Of a DNA stretch of 64,000 nucleotides, positions 41,201-49,504 are shown piece after piece. Where the stretch lies: NCBI RefSeq assembly GCF_025515305.1, contig NZ_JAOPHT010000004.1, positions 124,001-188,000 on the forward strand. Direction: 5' to 3'. The first letter of the stretch is position 1, and the number at the start of each line of letters is the position of its first letter. A program made the translations under genes and the position numbers. The notes under the pieces were generated by a model that made no database searches, was not told the DNA's origin, and saw only the letters and a list, made by a program, of their open reading frames with translations. The stretch comes from Roseicyclus sediminis. Its GTDB lineage: Bacteria > Pseudomonadota > Alphaproteobacteria > Rhodobacterales > Rhodobacteraceae.

Positions 41201-42201
41201 GGAAGGCGCAGCCCCTCGGCGTCGAACCGGTGCAGGTGCTCGGGATCGGGGCTGAGGTGGATCCTGTCGCCGTAATGCAGGTCGACCTCGCCGCCCACGC
41301 GCACCGTCAGCGGATCGGGGATGCCCTCGCAGTTGACGTGAAAGAACGTGTCGGATCCGAGGTGTTCCGACACCCCGACCGTCCCTGTCCAATCGCCGGC
41401 CTCGTCCGAGACGCGGATATGTTCAGGGCGGATGCCGATGGTCGCGGCATCATGGGCGGAGGCGACCGCGCCGCCGATCAGGTTCATCTTCGGGCTGCCG
41501 ATGAAGCCCGCCACGAAGAGGTTGCGCGGCGTGCGGTAGAGTTCCAGCGGGCTGCCGACCTGCTCGATATGGCCCGCGCGCAGCACGACGATCTTGTCGG
41601 CCATCGTCATCGCCTCGACCTGGTCGTGGGTGACGTAGATCATCGTGGTGTTGAGGCGCTTGTGCAGTTCCGAGATCTCGAGCCGCATCCCCACGCGCAG
41701 CGCCGCGTCGAGGTTCGAGAGCGGCTCGTCGAAGAGGAAGGCCGCGGGCTCCCGCACGATGGCCCGCCCGATGGCGACGCGCTGACGCTGGCCCCCGGAA
41801 AGCTGCCCGGGCCGCCGGTCGAGATAGTCCGTCAGGTTCAGCACATCGGCGGCCGACTTCACGCGGCGCTCCTGCTCGGCGGCATCCATCCCGGCCATCC
41901 GCAGCGGGAAGGCGATGTTCTTCCTGACCGACATGTGCGGGTAGAGGGCGTAAGACTGGAACACCATCGCCAGGCCCCGCTTGGCGGGCGGCACCATGGT
42001 GGCGTCCTGGCCGTCGATCCGGATCTCGCCGCCCGACACGTCCTCCAGCCCCGCGATCAGCCGCAGGAGCGTGGACTTGCCGCAGCCCGACGGGCCGACG
42101 AAGACCACGAATTCCCCGTCCTCGATGGTCAGGTCCAGCGGCGGAATGACTTCGACTTCGCCGAAAGCCTTGCGAACCTTGTCGAGCGTGATGCGTCCCA
42201 T
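41197..42201 (-). CDS. smoK: Polyol ABC transporter ATPase
   Basis: A 334-residue ABC ATPase of the MalK/UgpC type. Walker [10 protein letters not shown] (36-44), Q-loop [10 protein letters not shown], signature LSGGQ (134-138), Walker B FLFDEP (155-160) and switch His in [10 protein letters not shown] are all intact. The C-terminal ~100 residues are the regulatory OB-fold ([11 protein letters not shown]). It energises SmoFG in the cytoplasmic membrane. Twelve bases after smoG; stop overlaps smoS. Confidence 0.93.
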   Translation of the reverse strand: MGRITLDKVRKAFGEVEVIPPLDLTIEDGEFVVFVGPSGCGKSTLLRLIAGLEDVSGGEIRIDGQDATMVPPAKRGLAMVFQSYALYPHMSVRKNIAFPLRMAGMDAAEQERRVKSAADVLNLTDYLDRRPGQLSGGQRQRVAIGRAIVREPAAFLFDEPLSNLDAALRVGMRLEISELHKRLNTTMIYVTHDQVEAMTMADKIVVLRAGHIEQVGSPLELYRTPRNLFVAGFIGSPKMNLIGGAVASAHDAATIGIRPEHIRVSDEAGDWTGTVGVSEHLGSDTFFHVNCEGIPDPLTVRVGGEVDLHYGDRIHLSPDPEHLHRFDAEGLRLP

Positions 42202-42213
42202 GGTCTTGCTTCC

Positions 42214-43044
42214 CTATTTCACCGCGCCGAAGGTCAGGCCGCGGACGAGTTGTTTCTGGCTGAACCAGCCAAGGATAAGGATCGGAGCGATGGCCATGGT
42301 CGAGGCCGCCGACAGCTTGGCGAAGAAGAGGCCCTCGGGGCTGGAGTAGCTGGCGATGAAGGCCGTCAGAGGGGCCGCGTCGACCGATGTGAGGTTCAGC
42401 GTCCAGAACGCCTCGTTCCAGGCGAGGATGAAGTTCAGAAGGATGGTCGAGGCGATGCCGGGCACGGCCATCGGCGTCAGGACGTAGAGAAGCTCTTCCT
42501 TCAGGCCCGCACCGTCCATCCGTGCGGCCTCGAGGATCTCGCCGGGGATTTCCTTGAAGTAGGTGTAGAGCATCCAGACGATGATCGGCAGGTTGATCAG
42601 CATCAGGATCACGACCAGCGCGATGCGGTTGTCCAGGACGCCCAGCTGGATGCACAGCAGGTAGATCGGGTAAAGCACGCCGACGGCCGGAAGCATCTTG
42701 GTCGAGAGCATCCACAGAAGGATGTCCTTGGTCCGCCTGGAGGGCACGAAGGCCATCGACCAGGCGGCGGGAATGGCGATGAGGATGCCCAGAAGGGTGG
42801 AGCCGCCCGCGATGATGACCGAGTTCCACAAGAAGCGTACGTAGTTCGAGCGTTCCTGCACCACGCCGTAGTTTTCCAGCGTCCAGTCGAAGAACAGGAT
42901 GATGGGCGGGTTGGCGATCGCCTCGGCCTCGGTCTTGAAGGAGGTCAGGATCGTCCAGAGGATCGGGAAGAAAATCACGAGGCCGACCAGCCAAGCGAGG
43001 GCGGTGTTGAGGGCCTTGCGTTGTGTCGTGACGGCGCGTGCCAT
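42214..43044 (-). CDS. smoG: Polyol ABC transporter permease
   Basis: A 276-residue MalG-type permease with six hydrophobic helices and the EAA loop (EAARMDGAGLKEELLYVLTPMAVPGI, about residues 187-212), which docks on SmoK. N-terminal arginines are cytoplasmic. It pairs with SmoF to form the channel for mannitol/sorbitol-type polyols. Gap of 13 bases after smoF. Confidence 0.92.
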   Translation of the reverse strand: MARAVTTQRKALNTALAWLVGLVIFFPILWTILTSFKTEAEAIANPPIILFFDWTLENYGVVQERSNYVRFLWNSVIIAGGSTLLGILIAIPAAWSMAFVPSRRTKDILLWMLSTKMLPAVGVLYPIYLLCIQLGVLDNRIALVVILMLINLPIIVWMLYTYFKEIPGEILEAARMDGAGLKEELLYVLTPMAVPGIASTILLNFILAWNEAFWTLNLTSVDAAPLTAFIASYSSPEGLFFAKLSAASTMAIAPILILGWFSQKQLVRGLTFGAVK

Positions 43045-43057
43045 GGTCAGTCCCTCC

Positions 43058-43924
43058 TCAGCGATCCAGGTTCTTGCCGACGATGCGCATCAGGAAGAGC
43101 GCGACGATATTGGCAAGGATGATGGCGTAGACACCGCCCGCCGAGCCGAGGCCGACGTTCTGGCTTTCCAGCACCCGCTGGTAGATCAGGTAGGTGAGCG
43201 TCCGTGTCCCGAAGGCGCCGCCGGTGGTGACGAAGATCTCGGCGAAGACGGCCAGCAGGAAGATCGTCTGGATCAGGATCACGATGGTGATGGCGCGGCT
43301 CAGGTGCGGCAGCGCGATGAAGAAGAAGCGGGCCAGCGGGCCTGCGCCGTCCATCTCGGCGGCTTCCAGCTGCTCGCTGTCGAGCGACTGGAACGCGGTC
43401 AGAAGGATGAGCGTGGCGAAGGGCAGCCACTGCCAGGAGACGATCATGATCAGCGACAGGATCGGAACATCCGTCAGCCAGACCACGGGGTCAGCCCCGA
43501 AGGCGCGCCATATATGGGCGAAGACGCCGTTCGTGGGGTCCATGAACATGTTCTTCCACACGAGCGCCGAAACGGTCGGCATCACGAAGAAGGGCGCGAT
43601 CACGAGGATGCGGACAACGCCCTGGCCCCACATTGGCTGGTCCAGAAGCATCGCCAGCAACACGCCGAAGATGATCGAGACCAGAAGCACCCCGCCCACG
43701 ATCAGCATCGTGGTGAAGACGGCGGGCCAGAACGAGGAGGAGGACACGAAGCGGACGAAATTCTCGAGCCCCACGAAGCCCAGGTCACCGCCGCGCAGCG
43801 GGCGGTAGTCGCGGAGCGAGAACCAGAGCGTCATGCACAGCGGCACCAGCATCCAAACGAGAAGCAGGAAGACCGCGGGGGCCATCATGATCCTTGCCGC
43901 TGATCGGGAAGACTGGGTTGCCAT
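43058..43924 (-). CDS. smoF: Polyol ABC transporter permease
   Basis: A 288-residue MalF-type permease with six helices. The EAA loop is EAAEMDGAGPLARFFFIALPHL (about residues 181-202). It is separated from the binding-protein gene by 120 bases holding a strong stem-loop (43986-44027), so permease expression is probably lower than that of smoE. An aromatic-rich third helix region follows GVFAHIWRAFG. Confidence 0.92.
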   Translation of the reverse strand: MATQSSRSAARIMMAPAVFLLLVWMLVPLCMTLWFSLRDYRPLRGGDLGFVGLENFVRFVSSSSFWPAVFTTMLIVGGVLLVSIIFGVLLAMLLDQPMWGQGVVRILVIAPFFVMPTVSALVWKNMFMDPTNGVFAHIWRAFGADPVVWLTDVPILSLIMIVSWQWLPFATLILLTAFQSLDSEQLEAAEMDGAGPLARFFFIALPHLSRAITIVILIQTIFLLAVFAEIFVTTGGAFGTRTLTYLIYQRVLESQNVGLGSAGGVYAIILANIVALFLMRIVGKNLDR

Positions 43925-43985
43925 GACGCAATTCCTCTTCGTTCAGGCGCGCGGGCCCGGTGAACCGACACTGTGACGCTGAAGC

Positions 43986-44027
43986 AAAAACGAGGGGGGT
44001 GGAAGGCGGCGGCGCGCGCCGCCTTCC
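43986..44027 (-). terminator. Stem-loop between smoE and smoF (partial terminator)
   Basis: On the minus strand, 17 bases after the smoE stop, arms of 10 bp (44018-44027 and 44001-44010, GGAAGGCGGC/GCCGCCTTCC on the plus strand) enclose a 7-nt loop. A U-rich stretch (run of five T at 43990-43986) follows after a short C-rich spacer. Such hairpins stabilise the binding-protein mRNA and let only part of transcription into the permease genes. Confidence 0.65.
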
Positions 44028-44044
44028 GTGCCTTGGCCTGCGGC

Positions 44045-45358
44045 TTACTGGTAGCCGGCCGCTTCCAGGGCTTCGTTGACGATGTCCTGGGCACGGGCCA
44101 GCGCCTCTTCGACGGTCTGCTGACCAGCGTAGGCGTTGGAGAATTCCTGGCTCACTTCAGTCCAGAAGCCAGCGAATTCGGGGATCGCCATGAACTGGAT
44201 GCCCGTGTACGGAACCGGATCAACGGTCGGTTCGCTCGGGTTGGCAGACAGGATCGAGTCCAGCGTCATCTGAGCGAAGGGAACAGCCGCGTAGTTTGGG
44301 TTGTCATAAAGCGACTGACGCGCGCCCGGGGGCACGTTGGCCCAGCCTTCGTTTTCGGCGACCAGCTCGATGTAGTCGGCCGACGTGGCCCACTCGATGA
44401 ACTGAAGCGCCGCGTCGGACTGCTGCGTGCCGGCGGGGATCGCCAGGGCCCAGGCCCAGAGCCAGTTCGACCGCGGGCCGAGGCCGTTGTCGGGAGCAAG
44501 AGCAAAGCCAACGCTGTCGGCCACTTCCGAGTCGTTGGGGTTGGTCACGAACGATGCTGCCACCGTTGCGTCGATCCACATGCCGCACAGACCCTGGTTG
44601 AACAGCGAGAGGTTCTCGTTGAAGCCATTGGTCGCGAAGGCGGCGGGGCCGCTTTCCTGCATCATGCCGTTGAAGAAGTTGAGCGTGTTGGCCCAAGCTT
44701 CGCTGTCAAGCTGTGCCTGCCAGTTTTCGTCGACGACGCGTGCACCGAAGGAGTTGGCCATCGCGTTGATGAAGGCGCCGCCTTCACCCCAGCCCGGCTT
44801 GCCGCGCAGGCAGATGCCGTTGATGTCGTTCTCACGGTCGGTCATGGCCGCTGCCGCTTCACGGATGAAGTCCCAGGTGGGGGCGGCGGGCATTTCGAGG
44901 CCGGCGGCTTCCATCAGGTCGGTGCGGTACATCACCATCGACGATTCGCCGTAGAACGGAGCCGCGTAGAGCGTGCCGTCATGGGAAAGGCCGCCGCGCA
45001 TTGCGGGCAGGATATCATCGACGTTGTAGTCTTCCGACAGGTTGTCGAGCGGGACGAGCCAGCCGTTCGCACCCCAGATCGGCGCTTCGTACATGCCGAT
45101 CGTCATGATGTCGAACTGGCCGCCGTTGGTGGTGATGTCCGTCGTCACGCGCTGGCGCAGGACGTTCTCCTCCAGCGTCACCCATTCGACGTTGATTCCG
45201 GTCTCTTCGGTGAAACGGTCGGTGTAGCCCTGCATCCGGATCATGTCGCCGTTGTTCACGGTGGCGATGGTGATCGTGGTGTCCTGTGCCATGGCGGCAG
45301 AGGTGGAAATGCAGAGCGCAAGCGCGGTCGACGCGCGAAGCACGGTCTTCGGGGACAT
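44045..45358 (-). CDS. smoE: Polyol ABC transporter substrate-binding protein
   Basis: A 437-residue family-1 extracellular solute-binding protein. A Sec signal (residues 1-25, ending AAMAQD) is followed by TITIATVNNGDMIRMQGYTD and the family motif GQFDIMTIGMYEAPIWGANGW. It captures mannitol/sorbitol/arabitol in the periplasm for SmoFGK. ATG with GGGAGGA upstream. First structural gene after the LacI gene; a perfect operator-like palindrome lies 67-84 bases upstream. Confidence 0.92.
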   Translation of the reverse strand: MSPKTVLRASTALALCISTSAAMAQDTTITIATVNNGDMIRMQGYTDRFTEETGINVEWVTLEENVLRQRVTTDITTNGGQFDIMTIGMYEAPIWGANGWLVPLDNLSEDYNVDDILPAMRGGLSHDGTLYAAPFYGESSMVMYRTDLMEAAGLEMPAAPTWDFIREAAAAMTDRENDINGICLRGKPGWGEGGAFINAMANSFGARVVDENWQAQLDSEAWANTLNFFNGMMQESGPAAFATNGFNENLSLFNQGLCGMWIDATVAASFVTNPNDSEVADSVGFALAPDNGLGPRSNWLWAWALAIPAGTQQSDAALQFIEWATSADYIELVAENEGWANVPPGARQSLYDNPNYAAVPFAQMTLDSILSANPSEPTVDPVPYTGIQFMAIPEFAGFWTEVSQEFSNAYAGQQTVEEALARAQDIVNEALEAAGYQ

Positions 45359-45424
45359 CCGTATCCTCCCTGGTTGGATGTTGTGGAGGCAGACTGTGCC
45401 CGAATCATGCGCGCGTCAATAAAA

Positions 45425-45442
45425 TTTTTACTCGCGTAAAAA
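45425..45442. promoter_or_regulatory. LacI-type operator upstream of smoE
   Basis: TTTTTAC-TCGC-GTAAAAA: perfect 7-bp arms around a 4-bp centre, 18 bp in all, 67-84 bases upstream of the smoE start and immediately after the end of the LacI-family gene. Its core recurs upstream of that LacI gene (46560-46573). It is the likely binding site of the adjacent regulator. Confidence 0.65.
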
Positions 45443-45450
45443 ATATGCGA

Positions 45451-46482
45451 TCACGCCGAAGCCCGAACGACGAGTTGAGCAGGCAGGAGGGTCTCGGTCC
45501 GGTTGCGCAGATGCCCGCCGTTCTCGATCACTTCGAACAGGGTCTTCACGCTGCGCTCGGCCACTGCGGAATAATTGTGTGCGGCCGTGGTCAGGGCGGG
45601 GCAGGTGAAGCGGGAAAACGGGTGGTCGTCATGCGAGGCGACCCGGAACGCGCAGCCCGGACCGCGCCCGACGCGGAGGCCGCGCTCGTAGCAGGCCGCC
45701 AGCACGCCGATGGCGAGGCGATCGTTGCTGCACAGGATCGTGTCGGTCTTGAAATCGCCGGCCGCGATGGCCGAATGCGCGCCCTGTCTGCCGATTTCCT
45801 CGAAGCCCCAGCCGTCGCCCTCGACGCTGACGACGACGGGCTCCTGTCCGTGGCGCTCCATGGCCTGGATATAGGCGATGCGGCGCTTGTTGGCGTTCGG
45901 GTTGGCGGGCGTGCGCATCTCGAAGAAGCACGGCGTCTCGCCGCTGCGGCACAGGTAATCCACCGTCTGATTGACGAAGCTGGCATTGTCCGAACCGATG
46001 AAGGCCTCGCCCATCCCCTCGATATTGCTGTCGAAAAGGACGGTCGGCACGTCCCGGCAGAAGCGCTCGATCTCGCTTCTGTCCGAGGCCCGCCCGAGCG
46101 GCGCCAGCAGAACGCCCGCCGGTTTCAGAGCACGAAGGCTGTCGAGGTTCTCGCGCTCCTGGTCGCTGCCGCCGTGGGAGCTGAGCAGGATCGAGCGGAA
46201 CCCGGCATCGTTGCACAATTTCTCGATGCTGCGGGCGTGCTCGGCGAAAACCGGGTCGGCCAGGTAGGGCACCACGATGCCGATGTTCTTTGTCAGGCGC
46301 CGGTTCTGGTTGACGGCGTAGATGTTCGGCCGGAAATCGTAACGTTCGAGCGCGGCCTCGATCCGCGCCCGGGTTGTGGACCGGACGCTGTCGGGGTCGT
46401 TGAAGTATTTCGAGACGGTCGGCCGGGACAGGCCGCTTACCGCCGCGAATTCCTCCATGTTGCGTATCTTCTGCTCACTCAT
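45451..46482 (-). CDS. LacI-family regulator of the polyol operon
   Basis: A 343-residue LacI/GalR-type repressor. The HTH and hinge are at about residues 5-60 (NMEEFAAVSGLSRPTVSKYF, then ARIEAALERYDFRPN), with a periplasmic-binding-protein-like effector domain following (NIGIVVPYLADPVFAEH start, DTILCSNDRLAIGVLA). I chose the ATG at 46482; a longer reading to 46539 adds a charged stretch not seen in the family. It lies directly upstream of smoE on the same strand and probably represses the smo-mtl operon until a polyol is bound. Two related operator-like sites flank it. Confidence 0.9.
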   Translation of the reverse strand: MSEQKIRNMEEFAAVSGLSRPTVSKYFNDPDSVRSTTRARIEAALERYDFRPNIYAVNQNRRLTKNIGIVVPYLADPVFAEHARSIEKLCNDAGFRSILLSSHGGSDQERENLDSLRALKPAGVLLAPLGRASDRSEIERFCRDVPTVLFDSNIEGMGEAFIGSDNASFVNQTVDYLCRSGETPCFFEMRTPANPNANKRRIAYIQAMERHGQEPVVVSVEGDGWGFEEIGRQGAHSAIAAGDFKTDTILCSNDRLAIGVLAACYERGLRVGRGPGCAFRVASHDDHPFSRFTCPALTTAAHNYSAVAERSVKTLFEVIENGGHLRNRTETLLPAQLVVRASA

Positions 46483-46559
46483 CGTGCCGCTTCTGGATCG
46501 TTCGTCGCCAACGAGGCGCGGGGTCCGCTCCGCCCTCACGCGATAAAACCTGCATTAGA

Positions 46560-46573
46560 TTGCGCGAGTAAAG
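46560..46573. promoter_or_regulatory. Second LacI operator-like site
   Basis: Read on the minus strand, CTTTACTCGCGCAA shares the core TTTACTCGCG with the perfect palindrome at 45425-45442. It sits about 80 bases upstream of the LacI gene start, where it would allow autoregulation. The second half-site is degenerate. Confidence 0.45.
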
Positions 46574-46721
46574 TTCAAATAGGCTCGGGGTGTCCGAAAC
46601 GCCAGCGGCCGTGACACCGTTTCGCCCTGCAAACGGGCTGCGACGCGCCCCGGGCCCGGCCGCTGGCCCTGCGAGGGAGCGACGCGCCTGGCATAATCCC
46701 GAGGTTATCCGATCGCGCATT

Positions 46722-46746
46722 ACCGGACGTTTTTCTGCCGTCCGGT
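46722..46746. promoter_or_regulatory. 25-bp dyad upstream of the HpaB-type gene
   Basis: ACCGGACG (46722-46729) and CGTCCGGT (46739-46746) are perfect 8-bp arms around a 9-nt T-rich centre, ending 52 bases before the monooxygenase ATG. It may be a repressor site or, if transcribed, an attenuator hairpin. Confidence 0.45.
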
Positions 46747-46798
46747 GCGGACTAACCTCCCCCTGCGAACAGCGTCGCAGGCGTCGAAAGGACAGGGC

Positions 46799-48274
46799 AT
46801 GTTGAGGACCGGCACGGAGTACCTGGAAAGCCTGAGGGACGGGCGGGTCGTCTATCTCGGGGGCGAGCGGATCGAGGACGTGACCACCCATCCCGCCTTC
46901 CGCAACGCCGCCCGCACCATCGCCGAGTTCTACGACGCCAAGGCAGATCCCGCCCGCCGGGACGTGATGGCCTACGAGGAGGATGGTGAGCTCTTCTCGA
47001 TGTACTACAAGCGCGCGACATCGGCGGGGGACCTCGCCGCGCGCACGCGCTGCCACCGGGAACTGGCCGAACTCAGCTACGGCTTTCTCGGACGCTCTCC
47101 GGACTACATCGCAAGTTTCGTCACCGGCATGTCGATCCTGCCCGGCTTCTTCGAGGAGCGGGCGGAGAACCTGACCGCCTTCTACGAGCACATGCGCAAG
47201 ACCGACATGTACGCCGCCCACGCCATCGTCTCGCCGCAGGGCTCGCGCGACGCCAGCGCCTACCAGCAGGCGAATTACGAGAACCCGTCCTGTCGGGTGG
47301 TGGCCGAGACCGACGAGGGCGTGATCGTGTCGGGCATGAAGATGCTGGCCACCGGCGGTGTGCTGGCCGACGAGATCTGGGTCGGCAATATCCTGCCCCT
47401 CTCGCCCGAGGCCCAGGCGGAATCGATCACCTTCTCGATGCCTGTCGCGACGCCGGGCCTGTCGCTCTGGTCGCGGAAATCCTACGAGCGCGAGGCGGTT
47501 TCGGAGTTCGAGGCGCCGATGGCCGCGCGCTTCGACGAGACCGACGCGATGGTCCTGTTCGAGAATGTCCTCGTCCCCTGGGAGCGCGTCTTCGTCCACA
47601 ACGATCCCATGCGTTCGCGCGGGCTCTATATCCAGACGCCGGCGCACAGCTACGGCAACCACCACTCCAACGTCCGCTTCGCGGTCAAGCTGCAGCTTCT
47701 GGTGGGGCTGGCCAGCCGGGTCGCGCAGGCCAACGGCGCCCACAAGGTGCCCGCCGTGGCCGAGACGCTGGGCCGCCTCGCCGCGATGGAGGCGCTGATC
47801 GACGCGGTGATCGCCGGGCAGATCCAGGCCTGCGAGGAATGGCCGGTGCCGGGCTACGTCACCTACAACCGGCGCATGATGTATGCCGGGCTGAACTGGG
47901 GCGTGGAGAGCTATTCTGCGATCATCGACACGGTGCGCACGCTCTGCGGCGGGGGCGTGTTGCAGATGCCCGCCGACGGCACGATCGCGCAGAACCCGGA
48001 GCTCTTCGAGAAATTCCGCACCTACTGGCACTCGCCAAACGGCTCGGCGCTCGACCGGATGAAGCTCTTCAAGCTGGCCTGGGACCTCGTCGGCTCGGAA
48101 TTCGCGGGGCGGCACCAGCAATACGAGAAGTTCTTCCCCGGCGCCTCCTTCATCGTGCGCGGCCACAGCTTCCGCGAGGCGCCGTGGGACAGGTTCCACG
48201 CCATGGTCGACGGTATCCTCGACCGGATGGAATTGCCTGGCCCCGTGGCGGGCGTTCCCGAAGCCGCCGAGTAG
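46799..48274 (+). CDS. 4-hydroxyphenylacetate 3-monooxygenase (HpaB) family oxygenase
   Basis: A 491-residue FADH2-dependent monooxygenase of the HpaB/TftD family, of normal length. LRTGTEYLESLRDGRVVYLGGERI at the start, and later SYGNHHSNVRFAVKLQLLVGLA and RTLCGGGVLQMPAD, are family features; the acyl-CoA-dehydrogenase-like fold covers most of the chain. Members ortho-hydroxylate phenols, anilines or pyrrole/indole acids using flavin from a separate reductase. The reductase is encoded just downstream on the opposite strand, next to a 3-hydroxyanthranilate dioxygenase, which makes anthranilate a plausible substrate. AAGGA precedes the ATG at 46799. Confidence 0.88.
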   Translation: MLRTGTEYLESLRDGRVVYLGGERIEDVTTHPAFRNAARTIAEFYDAKADPARRDVMAYEEDGELFSMYYKRATSAGDLAARTRCHRELAELSYGFLGRSPDYIASFVTGMSILPGFFEERAENLTAFYEHMRKTDMYAAHAIVSPQGSRDASAYQQANYENPSCRVVAETDEGVIVSGMKMLATGGVLADEIWVGNILPLSPEAQAESITFSMPVATPGLSLWSRKSYEREAVSEFEAPMAARFDETDAMVLFENVLVPWERVFVHNDPMRSRGLYIQTPAHSYGNHHSNVRFAVKLQLLVGLASRVAQANGAHKVPAVAETLGRLAAMEALIDAVIAGQIQACEEWPVPGYVTYNRRMMYAGLNWGVESYSAIIDTVRTLCGGGVLQMPADGTIAQNPELFEKFRTYWHSPNGSALDRMKLFKLAWDLVGSEFAGRHQQYEKFFPGASFIVRGHSFREAPWDRFHAMVDGILDRMELPGPVAGVPEAAE

Positions 48275-48318
48275 GCCCGCCCGCTCCGACTGGGCGCGGT
48301 CGAGGTCCGGGAGACGCG

Positions 48319-48915
48319 TCAGGCGCCCGCGCCGCCCAGCCGGAAGAAGGCGCCATGCCGGTAGATCAGCGCGCCCGCACCCGCGCGCCCGAACGAGACG
48401 GCAACGACGTCACAGATCAGGATCGCGTGGCTGGCGGCGTCGACGATCTCGGCGACATCGCATTCGAAGCGGCAGGCGGCGGCGCGCAGGATGGGCAACC
48501 CGCCGATGCCCGCCTCCCAGCCGCCGCCGTCGAACCGGTCGCCCCCACCGCCGTCCATGCCGGCAAAGCGCATCGCCGTCTCGGCCTGGTCGTCGGTCAG
48601 GACGTTGATGGCGAGCGCCCGGCTCCGGCGGAGTGCGTCGAAGGTCGTCCCGCGCTGGTTCACGCAGGCCAGAAGGCGGGGCGGCTCGGCCGAGAGCGCG
48701 CAGACCGATGTCGCCGTCAGCCCGTAGCGCTCGCCTCCGGTGCAGGTGGTCAGTACGTTCACCCCGCCGGCCATGTGGCGCATGCCCGCGCGGAAGTCGT
48801 CGGCCTCCACGCAATCAGCGGCCGCATTGCGTGTCACGGAATGAGAGAAGGGCAGATGCGCCTCTTCGTCCGGCCCGGCGCCCTGCGCCTTCCGCTTCGG
48901 ACGACTGTCTTCCAT
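48319..48915 (-). CDS. Flavin reductase (HpaC/RutF-like)
   Basis: A 198-residue NAD(P)H:flavin oxidoreductase of the split-barrel FMN-binding family. After a hydrophilic N-terminal extension of ~35 residues, FRAGMRHMAGGVNVLTTCTG, GLTATSVCALSAEPPRLLACVN and SHAILICDVVAV are characteristic. It would supply reduced flavin to the HpaB-type oxygenase encoded convergently at 46799-48274. The gene follows the dioxygenase gene by three bases. Confidence 0.85.
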   Translation of the reverse strand: MEDSRPKRKAQGAGPDEEAHLPFSHSVTRNAAADCVEADDFRAGMRHMAGGVNVLTTCTGGERYGLTATSVCALSAEPPRLLACVNQRGTTFDALRRSRALAINVLTDDQAETAMRFAGMDGGGGDRFDGGGWEAGIGGLPILRAAACRFECDVAEIVDAASHAILICDVVAVSFGRAGAGALIYRHGAFFRLGGAGA

Positions 48916-48918
48916 GGA

Positions 48919-49470
48919 TCAGCCTCCGGGACGGCCCGGGTTCACATGCCCGCAATTGTCGCAGACCTGGTTCTGCGGGTCGGAATAGTATTCCTCGAAG
49001 ATCGGCGGCATGTCGCGTTCGAGGTTCTCGATGAAGGCCGTCTTTTCCCACAGGACCGCATTGCAGTTCTGGCAGTACCAGCGGTGCTTGTCGGTCATGC
49101 CGCCCTTGCGGATGCGCTCGACGATGATGCCCACGGTGTCCGGGCCCCGCATCGGCGCGTGGGGGACGTGCGCGGGCAGAAGATAGACGCAGCCCTCGCC
49201 GATCTTCACGGCCTCGGCCTTGCCGTCCACTTGCAGACCCAGCGTCATCTCGCCCTTGAGCTGGAAGAAGAATTCCTCGGTCTGGTTGATGTGGTAGTCG
49301 GTGCGGCTGTTGGGGCCGCCCACGACCGTGACCATGAAATCGTCCTGCGCGAAGATGGTCTTCGCGGCGGTCGGCGGCTTCAGCTTGTCGCGGTTCTCGT
49401 CGATCCACTTCATCAGGTTGAAGCTCTGCAGCGCCGGCGCGAATTTCGGCGTTCCTGACTGATCGTTCAT
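48919..49470 (-). CDS. nbaC: 3-hydroxyanthranilate 3,4-dioxygenase
   Basis: A 183-residue cupin dioxygenase. All residues known for the bacterial enzyme are present in register: iron ligands His60, Glu66 and His104; substrate-binding Arg56, Arg108 and Glu118; and a C-terminal rubredoxin-like site Cys133/Cys136 and Cys170/Cys173. It opens 3-hydroxyanthranilate to 2-amino-3-carboxymuconate 6-semialdehyde in the cytoplasm. The gene lies between an AhpD-like gene (34-base gap) and the flavin reductase gene (three-base gap). No semialdehyde decarboxylase or kynurenine-pathway gene is in the window. Confidence 0.94.
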   Translation of the reverse strand: MNDQSGTPKFAPALQSFNLMKWIDENRDKLKPPTAAKTIFAQDDFMVTVVGGPNSRTDYHINQTEEFFFQLKGEMTLGLQVDGKAEAVKIGEGCVYLLPAHVPHAPMRGPDTVGIIVERIRKGGMTDKHRWYCQNCNAVLWEKTAFIENLERDMPPIFEEYYSDPQNQVCDNCGHVNPGRPGG

Positions 49471-49504
49471 GGTGCCATCCTCCTTCTTTGGGGCGGTGCG
49501 GGTC

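Larger units (their letters stand above)
46483..46798. other. Divergent promoter region, LacI / HpaB-type monooxygenase
   Basis: A 316-bp gap. It holds the second polyol operator-like site (46560-46573) near the LacI gene and a GC dyad (46722-46746) near the monooxygenase gene. No gene is seen in it. Confidence 0.5.
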
